From assembly GCF_014837235.1 (NCBI RefSeq), contig NZ_JACYFT010000001.1, positions 943,688 to 1,007,687 on the forward strand: 64,000 bases of DNA, given 5' to 3'. The position numbers and the translations under genes were made by a program. Each line of letters opens with the position of its first letter. The first letter of the stretch is position 1. This document shows positions 49,959 through 57,853 of the stretch, piece after piece. This DNA is from Limnohabitans radicicola (GTDB lineage Bacteria > Pseudomonadota > Gammaproteobacteria > Burkholderiales > Burkholderiaceae_C). A model generated the notes under the pieces. The model saw only the letters and a list, made by a program, of their open reading frames with translations, was not told where the DNA came from and did not search any database.

Positions 49959-51677
49959 TCACTTGTTCAGCTTGAAGGTCCAGACAGAACCGCCTTGTTC
50001 GAGGAAGTTGACCTTCTTGGCCACTTCACCACCCCACAGCGGAACCGCACCACCCCAGCCAGAAACCACGGACACGTACTGGTCGTTGCCTTCTTTCCAG
50101 GTGATGGGAGGCGCGACGATGCCGGAACCGGTCTGGAACTGCCACACCACTTTGCCAGTCTTGGCGTCGGCGGCTTTCAGATAGCCTTCAGGTGTGCCCC
50201 AGAACACCAGATCGCCAGCAACCAAGACACCACCCCACAGAGGCGCTTCGTTCTTGACTTCCCACTCGATCTTGCCGGTCTTGGGGTTCACAGCACGCAG
50301 TGCGCCGATGTAATCGTCATACAGGGGCTTGATCGTGAAGCCAGCGCCCAGGTAAGCCGCGCCTTTTTTGTAGGTGACAGGCTCGTTCCAGATTTCCATG
50401 CCCCATTCGTTGGAAGGCACATAGAACAGGTTGGTTTTGGGGCTGTAAGCCATGGGCATCTGGTTCTTGCCACCCAGGAAGCCTGGGGCTGCAAAAACAG
50501 CCTTGCCTTTGGTGCCATCGCCACCAGGGCCTGTGGGGTCACCAGGGCGATTTTCAGGCACGAAGTTGGGGCGACCCGTCTTCAAGTCGATACCGTTGGC
50601 CCAGGTGGTTTTGGTCACGAAGGGGAAGGCGTTGAGCAGTTTGCCGGTGGCCGCATCGTTCACATAGAAGTAACCATTGCGGTCGGCCTTGGCACCCACG
50701 CGCTTGCCATCCATGTCGAAGGTGATGAACTCGTTCACACCGTCGAAGTCCCAAGCGTCGTTGGGGGTGTTCTGGTAGCTCCACTTGATCTGGCCGGACT
50801 TGACGTCGATGGCCACCGTGGAGGTGGAGTACAGGTTGTCACCTTTGCGCAGGTGGCTGTTCCAAGGGCCGGGATTGCCTGTGCCGAAATAGGCCAGACC
50901 GGTCTTGGCATCGTATGTGCCGCCCAGCCAAGTGGCTGCGCCGCCTGACTTCCAGGTATCACCCGGCCAGGTGGCGTTGGTGGTGCCGGAGATGCCGTTT
51001 TCCTTGCCGTCTTTGTAGCCCATGTGGCCTTCAACCACAGGACGCGACCAGACCATCTTGCCGGTCTTGGGGTCACGTGCTTCAACGCGGCCGACCACAC
51101 CGAATTCACCGCCGGACACGCCCGTCAGCAGCAAACCGTCAGCGATCAGGGGAGCTGCACTGTAGCTGTAGCCTGCGGCATAGTCATCGATCTTCTCGCG
51201 CCAGACCACTTTGCCTGTGTTCTGGTCCAGCGCCACCAGTTGGGCGTCCAGCGTGCCGAAGATCACCAGGTTGTCAAACAGGGCGGCACCACGGTTGATC
51301 ACATCACAGCAAGGCATGATGCCCTCGGGCAGACGGTGCTCGTATTTCCAGAGCTTCTTACCGGTCTTGGCGTCCAGCGCGAAGATGCGTGAGTAAGAAG
51401 CCGTGACGAACATTTTGCCGTTGTGCACCAGTGGCTGGGATTCCTGGCCGCGCTGCTTTTCACCACCAAAGGACATGGACCAGACGGGCACCAGCTTGCT
51501 GATGCTCTTGGCGTTCACATCGGTCAGAGGAGAGTAGCGTTGCCCTTGGGTGCCCAGACCCCAGGTCAGCACATCACCCGTGGTGGCGGCATCTTTGTTG
51601 ATGGCATCGGTGGTCACCTGAGCGCCGACTTGCGCGGCGGCCATCATGACGAGCAGGCTCAAAAGTTTGTGTTTCAC
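49959..51677 (-). CDS. PQQ-dependent alcohol dehydrogenase, lanthanide-type (DxD)
   Basis: A periplasmic quinoprotein that oxidises primary alcohols to aldehydes. From a GTG start (good AGGAG upstream) the product has 572 residues including a signal peptide (to about residue 19). Adjacent cysteines C123-C124 form the vicinal disulfide over PQQ. Metal ligands read as E191, N268 and catalytic D310, with an extra Asp at 312 (WDFDGVNE). The Asp two residues after the catalytic Asp marks XoxF/ExaF/PedH enzymes that use lanthanides instead of calcium. WGG-type propeller repeats are present throughout. A perfect sigma-54 promoter lies about 100 bp upstream. Confidence 0.9.
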   Translation of the reverse strand: MKHKLLSLLVMMAAAQVGAQVTTDAINKDAATTGDVLTWGLGTQGQRYSPLTDVNAKSISKLVPVWSMSFGGEKQRGQESQPLVHNGKMFVTASYSRIFALDAKTGKKLWKYEHRLPEGIMPCCDVINRGAALFDNLVIFGTLDAQLVALDQNTGKVVWREKIDDYAAGYSYSAAPLIADGLLLTGVSGGEFGVVGRVEARDPKTGKMVWSRPVVEGHMGYKDGKENGISGTTNATWPGDTWKSGGAATWLGGTYDAKTGLAYFGTGNPGPWNSHLRKGDNLYSTSTVAIDVKSGQIKWSYQNTPNDAWDFDGVNEFITFDMDGKRVGAKADRNGYFYVNDAATGKLLNAFPFVTKTTWANGIDLKTGRPNFVPENRPGDPTGPGGDGTKGKAVFAAPGFLGGKNQMPMAYSPKTNLFYVPSNEWGMEIWNEPVTYKKGAAYLGAGFTIKPLYDDYIGALRAVNPKTGKIEWEVKNEAPLWGGVLVAGDLVFWGTPEGYLKAADAKTGKVVWQFQTGSGIVAPPITWKEGNDQYVSVVSGWGGAVPLWGGEVAKKVNFLEQGGSVWTFKLNK

Positions 51678-51775
51678 AGTGTTGTCTCCTGAAGTGGACG
51701 ATCCAGACTTGGGGTGATGTAGAAACGGCTGACCGGGCAGCAAGACAGCCCGGCGTGACGTCGGAATCACTTTCC

Positions 51776-51790
51776 GCAAATACCGTGCCA
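51776..51790 (-). promoter_or_regulatory. Perfect sigma-54 promoter of the alcohol dehydrogenase operon
   Basis: TGGCACGGTATTTGC on the minus strand matches TGGCACG-N4-TTGC at all defined positions. Predicted transcription start is near 51764, giving a leader of about 87 nt before the GTG start. The leader contains a CCGGGC-N9-GCCCGG hairpin (51733-51753). Confidence 0.88.
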
Positions 51791-51804
51791 ACACCGCCCC
51801 GTGC

Positions 51805-51817
51805 TTGACCGGGTCAA
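51805..51817. promoter_or_regulatory. Palindrome next to the alcohol dehydrogenase promoter
   Basis: TTGACCGGGTCAA is a perfect dyad with 6-bp arms and one central base. It lies 15 bp upstream of the -24 element. Its position fits an operator or an activator half-site; which of the two local regulators would bind it cannot be told. Confidence 0.4.
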
Positions 51818-51935
51818 TGTCGGTAATAACCCTGAGAAATGCGGGGTAATTTCTGACGTTTATGGCCTGCTTGAATGGATACGGTTTGTCACAGTGTTCA
51901 ACTTTGAATCAGCTCGGCGTGACAGCCTGCGCAGT

Positions 51936-52877
51936 CTATTTGGTGAACTGAGCAGTCTCGTATGCAGGGTACAAAGTGGTGACATTGCGCGCGTACTCTG
52001 CCTGCAGCGCCGCCCAGCCCGCAAAGCGTTCCGGGATCGGCAAACGCAGAACCTCCGACAGGTCCAGGCCCTGCTCGGCGCTGCTGCGCAAGCGCGCATC
52101 CAACCACTGCAGCCAGTCAAGTGTCTGATCCACCCCCTGGGTGCCCGTGTGCACCGGGCCATGGCTGGGCACCACGGTGCGGACTTCGCCTGAGGTGATG
52201 CGTTGGCGCAGCTGCTGGAGGCTGGCCATCCATTCGGCCAGCCGGGCATGGGGCAGCGTGGGCACCCGGTTCATGAAGACCACCCCTCCGGCAAACATGA
52301 CGCCTGTGCTGTGGTCAATCAACACCAGATCGTGCCCGGTGTGCCCCTGCCATCGCACCCATTCCAGAGGCCGCGCGCCCAGCATGAAGCGGCCAGGCTG
52401 CACATCCTCGCTCGCCGGTTGGGATTCGGTGCCCAGCATCCAGTCACCACAGAGGCGGTAAAGGTTGTCTTCGTAGGCTTTGCCCTCGGCCTGCATGCCC
52501 ACGCGCGTGCCTGGCAAGGCGGCCGTGGGCACATCAGACCAGGCCTGATTGCCAAAGAAATAGTCGGGGTGCAGATTGAGGTTGACCACGCGCGTCACAG
52601 GCCCAGGCGTGGTGCGGGCGATGGCCGTGCGCTGCTGCTGCCCATACAGACGTGAGGGCCCGGTGTTGATGACCAGCGTGCCCGCATCGGTGGCGATGAA
52701 GCCGGTGTTGATGATGTTGCAGCCGTTGCTGCGGCTGAAATCCTCCACCGCACCTTCAATGACCCACACGCCCGGTGCCAAGAGCCTGGGCTGCAACCGG
52801 TAATCGCTGCGCGAAGCATCGACAGCATGCGCGCAGACCGCCAGCCATGCCAGGCCCAGCGCAAGCCAACGCTTCAT
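51936..52877 (-). CDS. Quinoprotein relay zinc metallohydrolase-like protein
   Basis: A 313-residue exported MBL-fold protein (signal peptide to about residue 19) related to SoxH-like proteins of PQQ-dehydrogenase loci. The metal motif is degenerate: NLHPDY at residues 101-106, where active hydrolases have HxHxDH. HTGHD and a later SHGPVH segment remain. It is the last gene of the five-gene ABC/relay operon and its ATG overlaps the carrier gene's stop region by 4 bp. It may act on, or bind, a sulfur-carried intermediate on the SoxYZ-like carrier. Confidence 0.78.
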   Translation of the reverse strand: MKRWLALGLAWLAVCAHAVDASRSDYRLQPRLLAPGVWVIEGAVEDFSRSNGCNIINTGFIATDAGTLVINTGPSRLYGQQQRTAIARTTPGPVTRVVNLNLHPDYFFGNQAWSDVPTAALPGTRVGMQAEGKAYEDNLYRLCGDWMLGTESQPASEDVQPGRFMLGARPLEWVRWQGHTGHDLVLIDHSTGVMFAGGVVFMNRVPTLPHARLAEWMASLQQLRQRITSGEVRTVVPSHGPVHTGTQGVDQTLDWLQWLDARLRSSAEQGLDLSEVLRLPIPERFAGWAALQAEYARNVTTLYPAYETAQFTK

Positions 52878-53683
52878 GCACGCACCTGTGCATCGATGCG
52901 GTTACCGCCATTGTCACGACCCACGAGGTGCCAGGGTCCTTGTACTTTGTCACCCAGCTCGAAAGTGAGCAGCGGGTTCTCGGACACCGGCTCGTGCAGG
53001 GCCATGCGCCAGCAAAGGCGTTGCTGCGCGTCCTGCAGCTCCAGGTGCTCGATGTGGAAAGACGGTATGCCCGCCACCAGGCCCGTGTCCATCGGGTGCA
53101 TCACGCGCAAGCGCATACGGGTACCGCCTTCGATCACGTTGCGGAACACCTTGGCCTGAACTTGCCCAAGGGTCTGGCTCCAGGAACCGTCGGACCGTGT
53201 CTGGCCCGGCACGGTGCAACCGCCGCCAGCGGCATTGACCCAGGTGTGGCCCACGTGCCATCGGCCATCGCGGGTGCGCACCAAGGCCCGCACGGGCGAG
53301 CCCTGCTCCATGCGGAAACGGAAAGCCAGCATGGGCCAGCTGCCCAGAGGCTCGAAATCGAGGATGTGCTGGATCGGGTTGCGGTCAGCGATCACTACCA
53401 TGCGATCGATCGGCCCCACCGAGCGCTGCAGTGCGCGGGCGTCGATCAAAATGGGGACATTCATCGCGTCTTCGGCGAACTCCGGACCCTTGACCCACAC
53501 CTCGTCCGAAAAACGCCAAGTGGCTTGGCCGATGTGCTTTTGCAGCAATGCGGGCCACTGCATCGACCCCAGCGGATCGCCCCCGGTCGGGTCCTTGATC
53601 TGGGCGCGCAGGGCAGGAGGCGCGATCAGCAGGGCCGAGCCCAGCTGGGCCAGTGTGCGGCGTCGGGTGATCGGTGGGCGCAT
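52874..53683 (-). CDS. Quinoprotein-associated SoxYZ-like carrier
   Basis: A 269-residue exported protein with a Tat-like signal (RRRTLAQLGSALL). It combines a SoxY-like N-terminal domain and a SoxZ-like C-terminal domain in one chain (LRVMHPMDTGLV... as in SoxZ). The carrier cysteine is C156 in GGGCTVPG; in true SoxY the Cys is near the C-terminus of the chain, in GGCG. Such fused carriers occur beside PQQ dehydrogenases. It is 12 bp behind the permease gene and overlaps the metallohydrolase-like gene. Confidence 0.82.
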   Translation of the reverse strand: MRPPITRRRTLAQLGSALLIAPPALRAQIKDPTGGDPLGSMQWPALLQKHIGQATWRFSDEVWVKGPEFAEDAMNVPILIDARALQRSVGPIDRMVVIADRNPIQHILDFEPLGSWPMLAFRFRMEQGSPVRALVRTRDGRWHVGHTWVNAAGGGCTVPGQTRSDGSWSQTLGQVQAKVFRNVIEGGTRMRLRVMHPMDTGLVAGIPSFHIEHLELQDAQQRLCWRMALHEPVSENPLLTFELGDKVQGPWHLVGRDNGGNRIDAQVRA

Positions 53684-53695
53684 GGTCTGTCCTGC

Positions 53696-54538
53696 TCAGG
53701 CAGCCCCGCGCTGGCGGATGGCGCCACGCTGCGGGTCATAACCGCGCACGGCCAAAGCGAAAAACACCATGCTGCCCAAAGCGCCCACTGCCCAGCCGAG
53801 TCCATAAGTCTGACCGTGCAGCGCAAAGCGCATGGTCTCGACCGCCTGGGTGAAGGGGTTGAACTGCGCGGCAATGAACAGCCACCAAGCCCCCGCCTCC
53901 TCGAATTTCCACAGCGGGTAGAGCGCCGAGCTGATGAAGAACATCGGGAAGATGACGAAGTTCATGGCGCCGGCAAAGTTCTCCAGCTGGCGCACATGCA
54001 CCGACAGCACCAGGCCCATCGAGGCCATCAGCAACGCAGCGAGCACCAGCGTGGGCAGTGCCAGCAGCACGTTCAAGGGTTCTACCTCCACGCCCAGCAG
54101 CCAGGCCATGGCCAGAAACACCACCATTTGCAGCACCGACAGGCTGGTGCCCGCCAGCAGCTTGAAAGCCAGCAGCCAGGCCCGGTGCAAGGGGGCCGTG
54201 AGCAGCAGGCGCATCAGGCCCATCTCGCGGTCGTACACCAGCGACAGCGAGCTTTGCATGCCATTGAACAAGGCGATCATGCCCAACAGGCCAGGCAGCA
54301 TGTAAACCTTGTATTCGATGTAGGTCTCGTACGGCGGGATGATGGACACGCCAAACACATTGTGAAATCCGGTGGCAAAGACCACAAACCACAGCAAAGG
54401 CCGCACCAGCGCCGAGGCCAGTCGCGCAGGCTGGCGCAGGAACTTGTGGATCTCGCGACCCACCACGGCGCGTGCCGCGCGCCACAGATGGGCGCCCAGC
54501 GGCGGCGAAACGTGTGCGGTGCTCAGGGCTTCTTGCAT
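53696..54538 (-). CDS. ABC-2 type permease of the PQQ alcohol dehydrogenase system
   Basis: A 280-residue inner-membrane permease with six hydrophobic helices, of the ABC-2 export type (LVRPLLWFVVFATGF, YMLPGLLGMIALFNGMQSSLSLVYDREMGLMRLLLTAP and FISSALYPLW). Close relatives (PedC-like) are encoded at PQQ alcohol dehydrogenase loci. The substrate is unknown. Its ATP-binding partner is probably the gene at 57854 on the other strand. It overlaps the binding-protein gene by 16 bp. Confidence 0.85.
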   Translation of the reverse strand: MQEALSTAHVSPPLGAHLWRAARAVVGREIHKFLRQPARLASALVRPLLWFVVFATGFHNVFGVSIIPPYETYIEYKVYMLPGLLGMIALFNGMQSSLSLVYDREMGLMRLLLTAPLHRAWLLAFKLLAGTSLSVLQMVVFLAMAWLLGVEVEPLNVLLALPTLVLAALLMASMGLVLSVHVRQLENFAGAMNFVIFPMFFISSALYPLWKFEEAGAWWLFIAAQFNPFTQAVETMRFALHGQTYGLGWAVGALGSMVFFALAVRGYDPQRGAIRQRGAA

Positions 54539-55725
54539 GGGCTTTCCTTCTCGTCCACACCCAGGGTGTCGAGTGTGTTGACCGGATGCAACACCCCCTC
54601 CATGGGAGCGGTTTGCACCACACCATCGGCGTGGCCCAGCAGCACCGGCTGCCGCAGCTGTCCGTCCCAGGCGCGGTAGCTCAGGGGCAAACCCTTGAAG
54701 CCGTCGACCTGCACCTGCCCCGCGCGCAACTGTGCGCCAATGCGTTCGGGCGTGGCTTTGGGCTCGGCCACCCAGGCCGTGACCAGCGATTTGACGCCGA
54801 CCCACGCAGCCCAATCCTGCCCGGTCATGGGCCGCTGGGCGAGTTTGGTGAAACGGCGGTTGAGCTGCGGGCCGCCGTAGCGTTCCCACTGCGGATGCCA
54901 GGCCAGGGCGGTGAGGCCGTTGCTGCCCAGCACCGGACGTGGCCACTGGGTGGCATAAGGCAGGCCACGGGCGAATTCACCGTCTGCATCCCACACGGCC
55001 ACCACCTCGTGGCTGCGCTCGGCCGTCAGCAGCTTGGGATTGGCCGCATCGCGCTCACGCGGATCGCCACTGAGTTTGAAGGTTTTGGTGTCGGTGGTCT
55101 TGAGGCCATAGCGCTTGCTGGCGCGCTGCCAGGCCTGCGCGAGCAGGGCATCGGCTGGCTGTACACCCTGCAGCACCAGCACCTGCCGCCACGATTTGGC
55201 GGCCAGGTACTGCGCCAGCGCATCGGCCAACATGCTCTGGCTGGGGTATGCATGCAGCACCAGGGCGCTGCAGTGCTGTGTGCGCAAGGCGTCCAGCGGA
55301 CTGCTGGCATTGATGGCCAGTGCCCCGGCTTTTTGCGCTGCCGCCAGCGCCTGGGGCATGAGGGCATCGGGCAGGTCCAACAGCCAATAAGCCACCTGCT
55401 CTTTTTTGAGCTGGGCCAGCGTGCTCTCCAGGTGGGCCTCGTTGTCAGCCTGGACTTCGCGCAACTTCACTTGCAGACCGGCTTCCTGCAACTCGACCTG
55501 GGCATCTTCAACAGCCAGTCGGGCCGCAGTGAGCAGGCGACCCGTGGACTGGCCGGGCCAGCGTTTTTCGGCGCGGCGTGGGGCGTAGCGCGCATCGTCA
55601 GCCACCGAGACCACCGCCATCTGCTGCATGTGCAGCGCAGCGGGTTTGGCCGGTGCAGCGGCCCATGGTTGGCCAAAGACCGACAGCGCCAGCGTCAGCA
55701 GAAGGGGTGTACGCCACTCAATCAT
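54523..55725 (-). CDS. Periplasmic binding protein of the PQQ alcohol dehydrogenase ABC system
   Basis: A 400-residue exported protein with the type-1 (Leu/Ile/Val-like) binding fold: signal peptide to about residue 23, ARLAVEDAQVELQEAG, LRTQHCSALVLHAYPSQSMLADALAQYL, and a second lobe with GSNGLTALAWHPQWERYGGPQLNRRF. It matches the family of binding proteins tied to PQQ-dependent alcohol oxidation. Pairing with an export-type permease is unusual and its ligand is unknown. It overlaps the propeller gene by 8 bp. Confidence 0.82.
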   Translation of the reverse strand: MIEWRTPLLLTLALSVFGQPWAAAPAKPAALHMQQMAVVSVADDARYAPRRAEKRWPGQSTGRLLTAARLAVEDAQVELQEAGLQVKLREVQADNEAHLESTLAQLKKEQVAYWLLDLPDALMPQALAAAQKAGALAINASSPLDALRTQHCSALVLHAYPSQSMLADALAQYLAAKSWRQVLVLQGVQPADALLAQAWQRASKRYGLKTTDTKTFKLSGDPRERDAANPKLLTAERSHEVVAVWDADGEFARGLPYATQWPRPVLGSNGLTALAWHPQWERYGGPQLNRRFTKLAQRPMTGQDWAAWVGVKSLVTAWVAEPKATPERIGAQLRAGQVQVDGFKGLPLSYRAWDGQLRQPVLLGHADGVVQTAPMEGVLHPVNTLDTLGVDEKESPCKKP

Positions 55726-56686
55726 GGACCAGCACCGTGTGCGGCACGCGTCCAGCGCTCACGCTGCGCACGGCCTTGCCTTGCGCCGTGTCCACCAGCG
55801 TCAGATCGTCCGACAGGCCATTGGTGACGTAGAGCGTGCTGCCGCTTGGGTTGAAAGCCAGCCCCCAGGGCCGCTTGCCCACCAACACCGTGCGTTTGAC
55901 TTGGCGGGTGGCGGCATCGACTTCGGCCACATGGTTGGCGCGGCCCAGCCCGACCCAAACGCTGCGTCCATCAGGGCTGTGCACCAGCCCCACCGGGGTG
56001 ATGTCGCTGGTGCGCATGCCCTGGATCTGGAAGGGCACTGTGCCCAGCACTTGCTGGCTGGCGGTGTCGATCACGCTCACACTGGCACCCAGCTCGTTGC
56101 TGACCCACAGTTGCTTGCCGTCCGGCGAGAGTGAAAAGCGCCGTGGGCGGGCACCCACCTTGATGTTCTGCACCACTTTTCTTTGCTGCAGGTCCACCCG
56201 GTGGACCAGGTTGGCCGCCTCGGAAGCCACGTAGGCATAGCGCCCATCGGGCATGAGCTGCACCCCTTCGGGCTCGCCCCCGGTTTTGACCTGGTACACC
56301 TGTTTTTTGCTGACCAGATCGTAGGCCACCAGCGCGCTGTCATCTTCGCTGGAGACATAGGCGGTCTTGCCATCGGGCGACAGGCCCAGCATTTCAGGGC
56401 TCTCGGCCAGCGGCAGGGTGCCCGTCATCTTTTGCTGGGCCAGATCGACCGTGCCCAGTTGGTTGCTGTCGCCACAGACCACCAAGATCTGGCTGCGGCT
56501 GGCGTTGAACTTCATGTCGCGCGGACGCTGACACACCGGGATGCGCCCGAGCAACTGTCCCTGAGCGTCCAGCACCACGATCTGGTGGTCTTTCTCGTTG
56601 CTCACATACACCTTGCTCTGCGCCCAGGCACCGCACGCCAGCGCGCTCAGCGCGGCCAGGGTCAAGACACGACACAACCGTCTCAT
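55718..56686 (-). CDS. PQQ-associated beta-propeller protein
   Basis: A 322-residue exported protein with a signal peptide (to about residue 22) and repeated YVTNG/YVSNE-type blades (SKVYVSNEKDHQIVVLD, KTAYVSSEDDSALVAYD, STLYVTNGLSDDLTLVD), making a seven-bladed propeller. It belongs to the propeller family found in PQQ-dependent catabolism loci. The start MRRLCRVLTLAAL was preferred to upstream in-frame ATGs for its signal peptide. It is the first gene of the ABC/relay operon behind a strong sigma-54 promoter. Confidence 0.85.
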   Translation of the reverse strand: MRRLCRVLTLAALSALACGAWAQSKVYVSNEKDHQIVVLDAQGQLLGRIPVCQRPRDMKFNASRSQILVVCGDSNQLGTVDLAQQKMTGTLPLAESPEMLGLSPDGKTAYVSSEDDSALVAYDLVSKKQVYQVKTGGEPEGVQLMPDGRYAYVASEAANLVHRVDLQQRKVVQNIKVGARPRRFSLSPDGKQLWVSNELGASVSVIDTASQQVLGTVPFQIQGMRTSDITPVGLVHSPDGRSVWVGLGRANHVAEVDAATRQVKRTVLVGKRPWGLAFNPSGSTLYVTNGLSDDLTLVDTAQGKAVRSVSAGRVPHTVLVHD

Positions 56687-56716
56687 GGGTGATTTCTCCA
56701 GGACAAAGACCAAGTT

Positions 56717-56731
56717 GTTCCAAAGTGGAAC
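56717..56731. promoter_or_regulatory. Inverted repeat in the leader of the propeller/ABC operon
   Basis: GTTCCAAAGTGGAAC, a perfect 6-bp dyad with a 3-base centre, lies in the transcribed leader between the sigma-54 promoter and the start codon. It could be an operator that blocks the promoter or a short leader hairpin. Confidence 0.4.
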
Positions 56732-56749
56732 AGTACAGCCAGGATTTGC

Positions 56750-56764
56750 GCAAGAGCCATGCCA
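56750..56764 (-). promoter_or_regulatory. Sigma-54 promoter of the propeller/ABC/relay operon
   Basis: TGGCATGGCTCTTGC on the minus strand matches the -24/-12 consensus with one change (C to T in the -24 element). Predicted start of transcription near 56738 gives a leader of about 50 nt. It lies in the divergent gap with the tripartite receptor gene. Confidence 0.78.
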
Positions 56765-56819
56765 AACGGGAGGCGAGACAAGGCCTTGGGGTTGGCGTAC
56801 ATTTTGCTGCTCTGAAGAC

Positions 56820-57821
56820 ATGAACTTGTTTCGCGAATCTACTGCGGGTCTGAACCGACGGCAATGGCTGCTGGGCTTGGCCGTCAGCTGCTCGGGCATG
56901 CCCTTGGCCGCCCAGGCACTGGCGAGCTGGCCACAAAAGCCCATCCAGCTCATCGTCCCCTGGCCCGCAGGCGGTGGCACGGATCTGAGTATCCGCATTC
57001 TGGCCGAAGAAGCTGGCGCACGCCTGGGGCAAGCCGTGGTGGTGCTCAATCGACCTGGCGCTGCGGGCACGATGGTCGCGCCTTTGCTCAAGGCCGCAGC
57101 CCCCGACGGCTACACCATCGGGCAATTGCCTTTGCCCGTGTTGCGCCACGCCCTGATGAACAAGGTCAGCTGGGACCCCTTGGCCGATCTGAGCCCGATT
57201 CTGCAAGTCTCCAGCACGACCTTCGGTTTGCTGGTGCCTGCCAGCAGCCCCTGGCAAAAAGTGCAAGACCTGCTCGACTGGGCACGCCAGAACCCGGGGG
57301 CCTTGATGCTCGGCTCCACGGGCATGGGCTCCACACCCCATCTGGCCATGGAAGAGCTGTTGGGCGCACTGCAAATCAGCTACACCCACGTGCCCTTCAA
57401 AGGCACCACCGACCAGATGCTGGCTCTGGCCAGCGGCACCATCATGGCCGGCATGAACTCCACCGGCTTTGCACCCTGGATCGACAACGGCAAGCTTCGG
57501 CTGCTGGCGGTGTTCAGCGAGCAGCGCAGTGCACGTTGGCCGCAAGTGCCCACCATGAAGGAGCTGGGTTTTGGGCAGGCCGTCTACAACTCCCCCTGGG
57601 GCCTGGTCGCACCCAGCGGCACCCCGGCGGCGGTACTGGCCGCTTTGCATGAGGCCTTCAAGGCCGCCATGTTCACCCCAAGGCACCTGGCCGAGCTGCA
57701 GCGTTACGATCAAGACGCCAGCTACCTGGACCCCGCGGGCTACAAACAAACCCTTCAGCAAACCTGGCAGCGGGAGCGCAAACTGCTGCAGCGCATGAAA
57801 CTGCTGGCAGAACCCGCCTGA
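56820..57821 (+). CDS. Bug-family (TctC) periplasmic binding protein
   Basis: A 333-residue exported protein with a Tat-like signal (LNRRQWLLGLAVSCSGMPL). The family's motif PIQLIVPWPAGGGTDLSIRILAE follows, then VLNRPGAAGTMV and a late PWGLVAPSGTPAAVLAAL. Bug proteins bind carboxylic acids or similar small molecules and are abundant in Burkholderiales. No tctAB permease genes adjoin. It is 32 bp upstream of the ABC ATPase gene, so it probably shares its transcript, which links it to the alcohol-oxidation region. Confidence 0.85.
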   Translation: MNLFRESTAGLNRRQWLLGLAVSCSGMPLAAQALASWPQKPIQLIVPWPAGGGTDLSIRILAEEAGARLGQAVVVLNRPGAAGTMVAPLLKAAAPDGYTIGQLPLPVLRHALMNKVSWDPLADLSPILQVSSTTFGLLVPASSPWQKVQDLLDWARQNPGALMLGSTGMGSTPHLAMEELLGALQISYTHVPFKGTTDQMLALASGTIMAGMNSTGFAPWIDNGKLRLLAVFSEQRSARWPQVPTMKELGFGQAVYNSPWGLVAPSGTPAAVLAALHEAFKAAMFTPRHLAELQRYDQDASYLDPAGYKQTLQQTWQRERKLLQRMKLLAEPA

Positions 57822-57853
57822 CCTCCACCTGAACCCGACCGAGCGCCCACCCC

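Noticed and set aside
52775-54679. A 634-codon open frame on the plus strand across three minus-strand genes
   Set aside because: It spans the boundaries of the SoxYZ-like and permease genes and is rich in His, Gln and Arg, as expected of an antisense frame.
56793-56807. A plus-strand sigma-54-like element TGGCGTACATTTTGC ahead of the Bug-protein gene
   Set aside because: GG-N10-GC spacing is right, but three consensus positions differ. The predicted start of transcription would coincide with the start codon and leave no room for a ribosome-binding site.
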